Source: JAJFTV01 sp964426355
GTDB lineage: Bacteria; Chloroflexota; Anaerolineae; Anaerolineales; Anaerolineaceae
Reading direction: 5' to 3'
DNA length: 19,664 nt
NCBI GenBank assembly: GCA_964426355.1
Contig: CAYRRA010000081.1
Span: forward strand, 1-19,664
Shown here: positions 6,072 to 13,808 of the stretch, in pieces
Numbering within the stretch: position 1 is the first letter of the stretch
Layout: each line of letters begins with the position of its first letter
The notes under the pieces: model-generated
What the model was told of the DNA's origin: nothing
Seen by the model: only the letters and a program-made list of their open reading frames with translations
Database searches by the model: none
Translations under genes and position numbers: made by a program

Positions 6072-7937
6072 GTGTCAATTGAAAAAAAAGTTCTTTTGCT
6101 GGTCTCGGTGACGTTCATCGTCTACGGGGTCATCGCAACCGGGATTCAACATTTGTTTGTCTTACCGAGTTTTCATGAACTCGAAAAAGAAGAATCCCTG
6201 AAAAACATGGATCGTGCAGTTGAGGCGATCGAAAGAGAGATTCAGATTCTCGATGCTTCCGCAAAGGATTGGGCATTTTGGAATGATACCTATCAATACG
6301 CCCAGGACCAAAACGAGGAGTATGTTGCCGCGAACCTGAGCGATTTGACCCTGGATGGGTTAGGGATTAACCTGCTGTATATTTACGATGCCAACCAGCA
6401 ATTGTTGTGTGACATGATTTATGACCTGGACAGCGGGCAATATCTGACCGACCCTGTGATTGATGAGCAACTGACAGAAATTCATCTGGAGAACCCTGGA
6501 GCATTTGTAAATGGTATCTTGCTGACGTCTTTTGGTCCCATGGTTATTTCAGCCAGACCGATTTTGACCAGTGATTGGCAGGGACCCGCCATGGGGACTT
6601 TCATTTTTGGCAGGTATATTGATACGATTGATATCGCCAAACAGGCACGGATCAAGCTGGATGTCACTATTCTGGGCGAGGGCGAACTGGATACGGAGAC
6701 CGCTGCAATCCTCACCGAGATTGATTCGACCGGAGAAACGCTGATCCGGCAGGAAGGGGAGATAAACCAGGTCTTTGATGTGTTGGCGGATGTGTTCAAC
6801 GAACCAGCGGTGTTGCTTCATGTCGATGTTCCCAGGTTGATTGCTGCCAGGGGAGAGAGAGCTGTTCAGTTCGCCATGTATTCCATATTGGGCATCAGCC
6901 TGGTCATTGTGGTTGTCTTGTTTTTGGGTTTGCGCCGGATCGTCTTGAATCCCCTCAGGCAAGTAACCAATCATATGCTGGATGTGGGCAAGGACGATCA
7001 CCTTAACACCCCTTTGAACCTGGATCGAAAAGATGAGTTTGGTGCCCTCTCCCAAGAATTTGACCAAATGGTTGAACGATTGGATGCAGCACGCAAATCA
7101 CTTGCTGATCAATCGTATTATTCCGGGATGGCTGAAGTTGCGACCGGTATTTTGCACAACGTTGGTAATGTTCTGAACAGTGTTAATGTATCGAGTACCC
7201 TGGTACTGGATCAAATCCGGGCATCGCGCGTTGGGAACGTCGCCAGAGTGGCAGAGATGCTCACAAATCCCGAGGGTGGGTTAAGCCATTTCCTGGTCGA
7301 AGACCCGCGCGGTCAGCAAATTCCAGCTTATTTGGGCTCTCTCGCAAACGCGCTTCAGGAAGAGCAGCAGCTCATGGTGAAAGAAATTAAATCACTGCAG
7401 AGCCAGATCGAGCATATCAAAGAAATCGTTACCATGCAGCAGAACTACAGCCGGGTTTCCCGGATCGATGAAACTATTTCTCCAGAGCAGCTCATGGAAG
7501 ATGCTATTAAGATCAATGATGAGACGCTTGCCCGGTATAGAATCATTATCCAACGGGATTACCAGGAAGTTCCACCGATTAAGGTGGACAAGCACAAGGT
7601 TTTGCAAATATTGTTGAACCTGGTCAGCAATGCAAAGTATGCCTGTGCCGAGAGCAGCGCACCTGAAAAGACCATTATGATTCGGATTTTTATGCCGAAT
7701 GAGGACTGTTTGAAAATACAAGTAGCGGATAACGGTATAGGCATCCATCCGGACAATCTCATCCGTATTTTCCAATATGGTTTCACCACACGCAAATCCG
7801 GGCATGGGTTTGGGCTTCACAGCAGTGCGCTGGCTGCTCATCAACTTGGCGGTAATCTGATTGCACAGAGTGAAGGCATAGATCGTGGCGCAACCTTCAC
7901 GCTTGAACTGCCGTATCCATCCAGAGGTAAATCATGA
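6072..7937 (+). CDS. CHASE4-HAMP sensor histidine kinase
   Basis: This membrane sensor is predicted to autophosphorylate and pass phosphate to the regulator encoded next. Helix 1 (about 8-30) and helix 2 (about 267-287) flank an extracytoplasmic CHASE4-type domain with the typical DWAFWNDTYQY (66-76). HAMP follows (about 288-342). The phospho-acceptor motif GILHNVGNVLNSV (359-371) contains His362 in a less common H-box type. The ATPase domain has LLNLVSNAKYA with Asn520, VADNGIGI (551-558), FQYGFTTRKSGHGFGL (567-582) and a complete C-terminus. About 158 residues separate His362 from Asn520, longer than in ordinary HisKA kinases, with a coiled-coil-like Gln/Glu-rich stretch at 425-460. The start is GTG, behind a weak GGCGGGG. 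The stop overlaps the next start (ATGA). The ligand is unknown. Confidence 0.9.
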   Translation: MSIEKKVLLLVSVTFIVYGVIATGIQHLFVLPSFHELEKEESLKNMDRAVEAIEREIQILDASAKDWAFWNDTYQYAQDQNEEYVAANLSDLTLDGLGINLLYIYDANQQLLCDMIYDLDSGQYLTDPVIDEQLTEIHLENPGAFVNGILLTSFGPMVISARPILTSDWQGPAMGTFIFGRYIDTIDIAKQARIKLDVTILGEGELDTETAAILTEIDSTGETLIRQEGEINQVFDVLADVFNEPAVLLHVDVPRLIAARGERAVQFAMYSILGISLVIVVVLFLGLRRIVLNPLRQVTNHMLDVGKDDHLNTPLNLDRKDEFGALSQEFDQMVERLDAARKSLADQSYYSGMAEVATGILHNVGNVLNSVNVSSTLVLDQIRASRVGNVARVAEMLTNPEGGLSHFLVEDPRGQQIPAYLGSLANALQEEQQLMVKEIKSLQSQIEHIKEIVTMQQNYSRVSRIDETISPEQLMEDAIKINDETLARYRIIIQRDYQEVPPIKVDKHKVLQILLNLVSNAKYACAESSAPEKTIMIRIFMPNEDCLKIQVADNGIGIHPDNLIRIFQYGFTTRKSGHGFGLHSSALAAHQLGGNLIAQSEGIDRGATFTLELPYPSRGKS

Positions 7938-9766
7938 CACCAAATGAGAATGGCAAGCACTATCGTATCCTGGTGATCGATGATAATCCTGCAATTCACG
8001 AGGATTTTAAAAAAGTTCTTTTGCGACCAGCTTCAGCAGGTGATGACCTGCTGAATATGGAAGCGTCGCTTTTTGGCGCAGTGAACCAACCGATGCCGGC
8101 AGTAGAATTTGATATCGACTTTGCATCACAGGGTAAAGAGGGTTTGGAAATGCTCCAACAGGCTCAATCTACTGCTCAACCCTATGCTGTGGCATTTGTA
8201 GATGGACGTATGCCTCCCGGCTGGGATGGAATAGAGACTATTGCCGAGCTTTGGAAGGTGGACCCCGACCTGCAAATCGTGTTCTGTACCGCCTATGCCG
8301 ATTATACCTGGCAGGAAATCCAACATGAGCTTGGCGTGCACGATGGGTTATTGATCCTTAAAAAGCCCTTCGATAACCTCGAGGTGCTTCAACTGGCGCA
8401 CGCTCTGAGCCATAAATGGAAATTGAACCACGAGATCCAGACCCGGCTTAATCAACTGGCTTTTTACGACAACTTGACCGGGCTCCCTAACCGTGCATTA
8501 TTCCTTGATCGCTTGAACCAGGCGCTGCTCATGGCAAAGCGTAATCAAAAAAAGGTTGGGTTACTTTTTGTTGACCTGGACAACTTTAAGCGTATCAATG
8601 ACACGTTGGGTCATAGCCTGGGTGATGAACTGCTCAAGGTCACAGCCGAACGCATTGTCAGATGTCTGCGGGCTTCGGATACGGTTGGAAGAGGCGAAAA
8701 CATTGATAACGTTTCACGGCTGGGAGGCGACGAATTCACCATCATTCTTCCTTTTCTCGATAATGATGAAGACGCCAGTCTGGTTGCTCAACGCATTACC
8801 CAACAACTTGACCAACCCGTATATCTCGGCAATCACCAGGTCATTGTCACATCCAGCATCGGTATTGCCATCTTCCCGCAGGATGGTAATTCTGTGGAAA
8901 TGTTACTCAAAAATGCCGATATCGCCATGTATTACGCCAAGCGCGTGGGTCCTCACACATTCAATTTCTATCAAGAATCCATGAATGCTTCAATGCTGAA
9001 AAAACTGACCATGGAAAACCATCTCCGGCAGGCTTTGGAACGAGATGAGTTTTCATTGAATTACCAGCCACAATTCGACCTGGCGACAGGGCAGGTTGTT
9101 GGTGTTGAAGCCCTCCTGCGTTGGCACAACTGGGAATTCGAGACCGTTCCGCCTGTGGAATTCATCCCGGTGATTGAGGAAAATGGGCAAATTATCGTCA
9201 TTGGCGAATGGGTGATGCGGACAGCCTGCCGACAGGCAAAAGCCTGGTTGGACAAGGGTCTGCCGTTACAACGGGTGAGCGTTAATGTTTCCATGAAACA
9301 GTTCACACACTCCAATTTCCTGGGGATGGTCCGTGATATCCTTGCCGAAACCAATCTGGAACCGCAGCGCCTGGAAATTGAAATTACCGAAAGCCTGATG
9401 GCAAAGGATACGCAGAAAACGTTCACGATATTGAATGCGTTAAAAGAAATGAAATTACAGATTGCCATCGATGATTTTGGTGTGGGGTATTCTTGTTTGA
9501 GTCTTTTGAAGGAACTGCCCATTGACCGGTTGAAAATTGACCGTACCTTTGTCAACGGTATATGCAGTGATATCCGGGACAGGTCAATTATTTCCGCCAT
9601 TCTCGTGATGGCAAAGAGTATGAAGATGAAAGTAACCGCAGAGGGCGTTGAAACAAAAGAACAAGTTGACTTCTTACGTACGGAGAATTGTGATGAAGCC
9701 CAGGGATACCTTTTCAGCCGACCACTTCCAAAGGATCGGGCTGAGGTATTCCTGGAGGGTTTTTAA
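7934..9766 (+). CDS. Response regulator with GGDEF and EAL domains
   Basis: This protein should turn phosphorylation by the upstream kinase into synthesis or breakdown of cyclic-di-GMP. The receiver domain has acidic Asp16/Asp17, phospho-acceptor Asp90 in FVDGRMPP, Thr119 and Lys143/Lys144. It carries about 30 extra residues before Asp90, an insertion I recall in receivers beginning DDNPAIHEDF. The GGDEF domain (about 175-345) keeps SRLGGDEF (261-268), with a short insertion just before it. The EAL domain (about 360-605) keeps VEALLRWH (391-398), Asn451, EIEITES (481-487), DDFGVGYS (513-520), LKIDRTFV (533-540), AEGVET (569-574) and QGYLFSRP (590-597). Both catalytic domains therefore look competent. 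There is no membrane segment. The start overlaps the kinase stop, and the convergent lipoprotein frame overlaps its last 53 bases. Confidence 0.93.
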   Translation: MTPNENGKHYRILVIDDNPAIHEDFKKVLLRPASAGDDLLNMEASLFGAVNQPMPAVEFDIDFASQGKEGLEMLQQAQSTAQPYAVAFVDGRMPPGWDGIETIAELWKVDPDLQIVFCTAYADYTWQEIQHELGVHDGLLILKKPFDNLEVLQLAHALSHKWKLNHEIQTRLNQLAFYDNLTGLPNRALFLDRLNQALLMAKRNQKKVGLLFVDLDNFKRINDTLGHSLGDELLKVTAERIVRCLRASDTVGRGENIDNVSRLGGDEFTIILPFLDNDEDASLVAQRITQQLDQPVYLGNHQVIVTSSIGIAIFPQDGNSVEMLLKNADIAMYYAKRVGPHTFNFYQESMNASMLKKLTMENHLRQALERDEFSLNYQPQFDLATGQVVGVEALLRWHNWEFETVPPVEFIPVIEENGQIIVIGEWVMRTACRQAKAWLDKGLPLQRVSVNVSMKQFTHSNFLGMVRDILAETNLEPQRLEIEITESLMAKDTQKTFTILNALKEMKLQIAIDDFGVGYSCLSLLKELPIDRLKIDRTFVNGICSDIRDRSIISAILVMAKSMKMKVTAEGVETKEQVDFLRTENCDEAQGYLFSRPLPKDRAEVFLEGF

Positions 9767-10449
9767 GTTCCTGTACGTGGAACCAGGTGTAATAGTCGGG
9801 AGTGTATTCTGTTGTGGGCGGCAAATCTTCCATCCATTCCAGCTTCTGTGCGGTAACGAAGATGTACACATCACTGTCATAGGGATACGGTACCCACACC
9901 TTTTGGATGTATCCTGCATCGGTTGTATCCGTCATGACCAGCTCATTCGTTCTCGTCCAAAATGCATAGATAAAGATGTCATCCATTCCATCTTGATAAG
10001 GGCATGAGGAATCTTTTCCAACAAACCCGTTGATGTGAATGCCCAATATAGGCGTCTTGGATGGCGTGGCTGTGCGCGTGGGGTCTGCGATGCAGAGCAG
10101 GACCCGCAGCTTGCAAAATTACCGATGTTGTAATTGCTCCAGGTAAAGGAAAAACAAGTTCCAAAACAGTGCCAGAAGTTGCAACTGATATGACCGCCTT
10201 CGTAACGCATTTCGCCGTTGACCAGGTCAGCCCATGCCCGCTGGGGTGGTCGAACACGGGCAGTTCCTCTGCGACGGGTAACCCATCCGCGCTCGGAAGC
10301 GGTGCAGCGGGAAGGGGTGCGCCAGCCAGGGGCGCAGCAGCGATGACAGGTTCAGTTTCGGTATCCGGTACTGTGGGTGAGGCTCCAGGTGAAGAGGGGT
10401 TTACTGCCGGTGATGAACAGGAGATAATGACGAAGCCAATTAAAAACAT
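9714..10449 (-). pseudogene. Frameshifted lipoprotein gene (two breaks)
   Basis: Three minus-strand frames join into one protein. The first (from 10449) starts MFLIGFVIISCSS, a lipoprotein signal with lipid-acceptor Cys11, and then runs through a Pro/Ala-rich linker. The second holds a Cys- and Trp-rich stretch (NGEMRYEGGHISCNFWHC, then CFSFTW). The third begins in the linker PTRTATPSKTP and continues through GIHINGFVGKD to the stop at 9714. The frame changes near 10243-10246 and 10080-10083, both four-base G runs on the plus strand. Adding one base to each run gives a continuous product of about 245 residues that reads FDHPQRAWADLVNGE and SQTPTRTATPSKTP across the joins. It may therefore be a recent pseudogene or an intact gene with two homopolymer sequencing errors. 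The function is unknown; it is presumably anchored at the cell surface. Confidence 0.7.
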
Positions 10450-10647
10450 TCGGAGGATGAAACAGAAAACAGGTTACACATGGCTCCTTCCCAGATCCTA
10501 TTCAAATTTTCTAAACGAAATGAAAAGGGTCAATGCGATGATGGCTTATGATATTCAAATTTCCGCAAATAGGTCAAGATGTTTCATCCGCATTGCTTTG
10601 TTGCAATTGCATCCAAATTGGTTTTAGATATCAAATGAAAGATTTAT

Positions 10648-10689
10648 CCCCACCCCACCCCTGACCCCGCCCCAGGGCGGGGAAAAAAA
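10648..10689. repeat. C-rich stretch with GC palindrome
   Basis: A run of CCCCA/CCCCT units leads into CCCCGCC (10665-10671) and GGCGGGG (10676-10682) around a 4-base loop, followed by seven A. The T run expected of a plus-strand terminator is absent, and no minus-strand gene ends here. It resembles intergenic palindromic repeats of many bacterial genomes. Copy number elsewhere is unknown. Confidence 0.55.
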
Positions 10690-10838
10690 TTAAAAGAGGC
10701 TGTCCCATAAGAACGTTGTGGGGCAGTAATCCGTGACAGGTGATTCGTGATTGGGTTAAGGAGTGCCCCTACAGAGCTGTGCCTGCGGGATGAAGGATCG
10801 CTGGATTGATCCGGTACTGTCTGTTAGCTGTGGGATTG

Positions 10839-11318
10839 GAGGCTGTCTAATAAAGGCAGCCTCTTTGGCTGTTCTCTAGCGTGTGTTGTTTGCTGCTGTA
10901 ACCTGGCTCGGGTCAGAGATTCTCACGAGTGGGTCTTGTCCGCGCAGGTCGATTTTACACTCATTATCCTGCCAGGTTAGCCTGCTTTGTGGGGGCAATG
11001 ATGATCCCTCCCGCTGGGATGACAAACCGGGGGCACATTGTCCTTCTGAGCAGAGTGAGGAAACCACAGAGATATCGCCAGGCGGCAACGGTTCCTCAAC
11101 ATGCGTTCAAGTGACCCACGCGTTCGTGGGATCCTTCCTATCGTCAGGATGACAGGACACAGCGTGCAGCCCGCATTAAGAAGCGTATGCCCAGAAAAAA
11201 GTATCCCTGCTTTGTCATCCCGAAGCGCAAGCGAGGGATCCCCAATGCCTCTGCCCGGCAAGGCAACAAATGCCCCTCAGGCAAACAACCAGCGAGGCTG
11301 CCCTTTTCAGACAGCCCC
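10839..11318. repeat. Segment bounded by mutually inverted 25-base hairpins (possible MITE)
   Basis: The left end (10839-10863) is GAGGCTG, an 11-base loop and CAGCCTC. The right end (11294-11318) is GAGGCTG, an 11-base loop and CAGCCCC. Each end is a hairpin, and the left end reverse-complemented matches the right at 21 of 25 positions, loops included. A third partial copy of the outer end starts at 10696 (GAGGCTGTCCCATAA against GAGGCTGTCTAATAA). The 480-base interior has no convincing coding frame. The layout suggests a small non-autonomous mobile element. The end sequence reminds me of some IS5/IS1182-type termini, but that is a weak recollection. Confidence 0.5.
10911..11241. repeat. Cluster of degenerate repeats in alternating orientation
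   Basis: The clearest unit, TGTCATCC...GCGAGGGATCC, is at 11213-11241 on the plus strand. Minus-strand relatives are at 11129-11154 (TGTCATCCTGACGATAGG then AAGGATCC) and near 11004-11026 (TGTCATCCCAGCGGGAGG then GATC). A decayed plus-strand copy lies at 11036-11064 (GTCCTTCTGAGCAGAGTGAG), and a more decayed minus-strand one near 10911-10940. A hairpin CCCACG/CGTGGG (11115-11130) adjoins one unit. The layout resembles the dispersed GTCATCCTGAGC-type intergenic repeats known from several environmental phyla. The function is unknown. The flanking bases 10450-10647, 10690-10838 and 11319-11509 show no gene. Confidence 0.55.
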
Positions 11319-11521
11319 AAAAAATATTTTCTCCGGGGATGGATGAAAGCATTGCTAATTTAATAAAATTGAAAAAAGCGACTATCCTGATCGGTTTTTC
11401 GTTTACATAGCCGAAGGTTTAGAAACATTGGTATACTTATCAGGTTTCAACCGCCGGGCAAGCCTGCGAGCCCGTATGCCAGGGACTGATTTCATCCCCA
11501 ATACCGGGTGTGTTTACCATC

Positions 11522-13723
11522 ATGCTAAAAGAGAACGCACTTGCTTTTCTAAGAAAAAACTGCGGGATCCTGTTTGCCAGCTTCCTGGTTGCTGCCAGCC
11601 TGGCGCATCACCTTTTTTCCGTCTGGGATCGAAAGGCGAACTGGCTCTTACTCATTTTCCTGATAACTTATCTACTGGTAACGTGGCTTTTTCTCATGGC
11701 GTACCCTCGCTTCAGAAAGGCATTTCCGCGGGAAAAGATACGGCAATTCCTCTTTGTTGTTTCCGCTCTCATCCTGGCAGCACTGGTCAGTTGGAAACTC
11801 TACCGGACCCCCGTTTCTTACCAAACAATTACCCTCACACCGCAGGTTTCTGAAGGTCAGCAGGTGCAGTTGCTGGAAATTAAAGCCGGCGGGAAATTCA
11901 TCCAGTTAGAGGTGCTGGCGCTGGAGCATGGCTGGTATCTTGAGAACGGTATATTGACTGCCGGGCAGAGTGCTCAACCAATAAGCGATTCTTTTCTGCT
12001 CGCTGCAAACGAAAAGGTCAGCATTTTGCTCCATGCGTCTCCGCAAGGCGGACATCTTGCGGTGTCATTGGGTAACGCGAGAAAGGAAGCCGATTTATTT
12101 TCAGAGGTCTCTCAGGAAAAATTACTCACTCTTTACAGCCAATACCGCGGCATTCCAAACGGGTTGTTCATTTCTTTTTTGCTGCTGGCAGACTTTTTTA
12201 CCTTTTTCCTGTTGTTCATGATGCTGTTAATTTTGCAGGAAAGGGGGCAGCGGTATTTTGCTGCCGATTCTCAAGAAAGGTTTTTGAGCCATCGGGCAGG
12301 TTTGCTCATCCTGGCAGGTCTCACCAGCCTGCTGCATCTCTTCAGCGCGCTGTCCGTCCCGCTGATTGTGGACAGCGATTCGCCCACATTTTTAGAAGGG
12401 GCGGTGCATCTGCTGGAGCACGGCAATTTTGACGGGGTTTCCATGGTGCGCGGTCCGGGCTCCACTTTTTTATTTGCTCCAGTGTTGTGGTTGTTCGGAC
12501 GCAACCCCTGGGGGATGAAAATTTTCTTGCATTTGTTTGCCCTGGCATGTGTTTTGATTGTTTACCGCCTGGGCTGGCAGTTGAGCAAAAAAAGATGGGT
12601 GGCTTTTGCTGCCGGCTTCCTGGTGATGCTGCTGCCCGACCTGTATTATTACGCCAATTTCGTAATGAGCGATCTGCCCAACTTCTTCCTGGTTGCCCTC
12701 TTTTCCAGTTTGATGCTGGATGCACTGGAGGATTTTCGCTTCTGGCGTATATTGGTCGCTTTACTGGTAGCCAGTTTTGCTACTTTGCTGCGCTCGGAAA
12801 ACCTCCTCATGCTGATGATAAGCGCTGCCTGGCTGGGGCTTCAACCGGGTTGGAATATCCTGAAGGGGATTTTCCGGAAGCTCGATCCTCACGCATTCCG
12901 GCAAAGTCTTCGTTCTATGGGCATGTTGTTGCTTGCAGTGATACCGGCGGTGATACCGGTATTGTGGTGGTCTGCCAACAATTTGCGCTTGCACGGCTTC
13001 TTCGGGTTGAGCAATTACGCCGGAGAGGTGTTGTATGTCGGGTGGATTTACTATGCGGAGGTGAGCGGCTTTGATATCCGCAATGAAGAGGGGCAAGCCG
13101 TTCAGGAAATTGATTTCTGGATCAGTCAATACCCCGTCGAAGCAAGCGATGATAGCGGTATTGCCACTGGCTGGGAGGTTTACCCGAGCCTGATCAAAGC
13201 AGGTTACTCTTCCAACGAAGCGTTTCAACTCCTGCAAAGAGCAGCCCTGGAATCCATCACCAGCCACCTTGACTTGATCCCGGACATTCTGCTGCAGAAA
13301 TGGAAAGATGCGTTTAAGCCGCAGCTTTTGCACATGCTTACCTTTCCGCTGGCGGGTGAAAGCCTGCAATCCAGCAACAGGTATGCAGATTTTTTTGACC
13401 CGGTTGAATTGAGGATTGAACCACTCATCCGCTTGCAGAGAATATATCATGACTTGTATTATCGCGGCATCGCCGATATTTACCGTGCCCTGATGCTGTT
13501 CTGCGTGGCAGCCATGTTTTTCAGCCTGTATCAAAAACCGCTGATGAAATGGGGGCTGCTGGTGCTTATTGCGATGACGCGCATCTTTGTTTCAAACCTG
13601 ATGGGTCTTTCGATGTGGCGCTATACGCTTGCCGGGCTGATATTGCTGGCGGTGTTTGGTGTGATCAGCGTGGCGGTATTGTTCTACGGCGTGCGGGACG
13701 TCTTTGTGCGCAAGCAAAAATGA
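11522..13723 (+). CDS. Multi-pass GT-C-type glycosyltransferase (PMT/ArnT-like)
   Basis: This large integral membrane protein is predicted to transfer a sugar from a polyprenyl-phosphate donor outside the cytoplasmic membrane. After a short basic start there are three helices (about 13-85). A soluble beta-rich insert of about 115 residues follows, then the GT-C core. The core has DSD (284-286), the usual place of the catalytic acid in the first large loop, and RGPGSTFLFAP (310-320), which stands in for the RPPL-type motif. NFVMSDLPNFFLVAL lies further on, followed by many more helices and a C-terminal soluble loop between helices. The ATG at 11522 was chosen, with weak GGGTG upstream; an in-frame GTG at 11510 is possible. 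The acceptor is unknown. No glycan cluster surrounds it, and it is convergent with the STAND gene. Confidence 0.8.
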   Translation: MLKENALAFLRKNCGILFASFLVAASLAHHLFSVWDRKANWLLLIFLITYLLVTWLFLMAYPRFRKAFPREKIRQFLFVVSALILAALVSWKLYRTPVSYQTITLTPQVSEGQQVQLLEIKAGGKFIQLEVLALEHGWYLENGILTAGQSAQPISDSFLLAANEKVSILLHASPQGGHLAVSLGNARKEADLFSEVSQEKLLTLYSQYRGIPNGLFISFLLLADFFTFFLLFMMLLILQERGQRYFAADSQERFLSHRAGLLILAGLTSLLHLFSALSVPLIVDSDSPTFLEGAVHLLEHGNFDGVSMVRGPGSTFLFAPVLWLFGRNPWGMKIFLHLFALACVLIVYRLGWQLSKKRWVAFAAGFLVMLLPDLYYYANFVMSDLPNFFLVALFSSLMLDALEDFRFWRILVALLVASFATLLRSENLLMLMISAAWLGLQPGWNILKGIFRKLDPHAFRQSLRSMGMLLLAVIPAVIPVLWWSANNLRLHGFFGLSNYAGEVLYVGWIYYAEVSGFDIRNEEGQAVQEIDFWISQYPVEASDDSGIATGWEVYPSLIKAGYSSNEAFQLLQRAALESITSHLDLIPDILLQKWKDAFKPQLLHMLTFPLAGESLQSSNRYADFFDPVELRIEPLIRLQRIYHDLYYRGIADIYRALMLFCVAAMFFSLYQKPLMKWGLLVLIAMTRIFVSNLMGLSMWRYTLAGLILLAVFGVISVAVLFYGVRDVFVRKQK

Positions 13724-13808
13724 AGCGCGAGGGTTGCTGACGTACAACGCTGACCGATGGATTATTAGCGGCAGCTTTTTTCAGGAAATGATCTGATTTC
13801 AAACCCCA

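Noticed and set aside
10061..10627. Plus-strand frame of 188 codons over the lipoprotein region
   Set aside because: It is antisense to the Ala/Pro-rich linker of the broken lipoprotein, which explains its Gly/Ala-rich run. The minus-strand frames carry recognisable signal and linker motifs.
10883..11346. Several short frames on both strands in the repeat region
   Set aside because: They overlap one another, coincide with the inverted repeats and hairpins, and show no domain motif or ribosome-binding site.
12761..13534. Minus-strand frame of 257 codons within the glycosyltransferase gene
   Set aside because: It is antisense to a membrane protein with clear GT-C features. The frame lacks recognisable motifs and is rich in Gln and His, as expected of a shadow.
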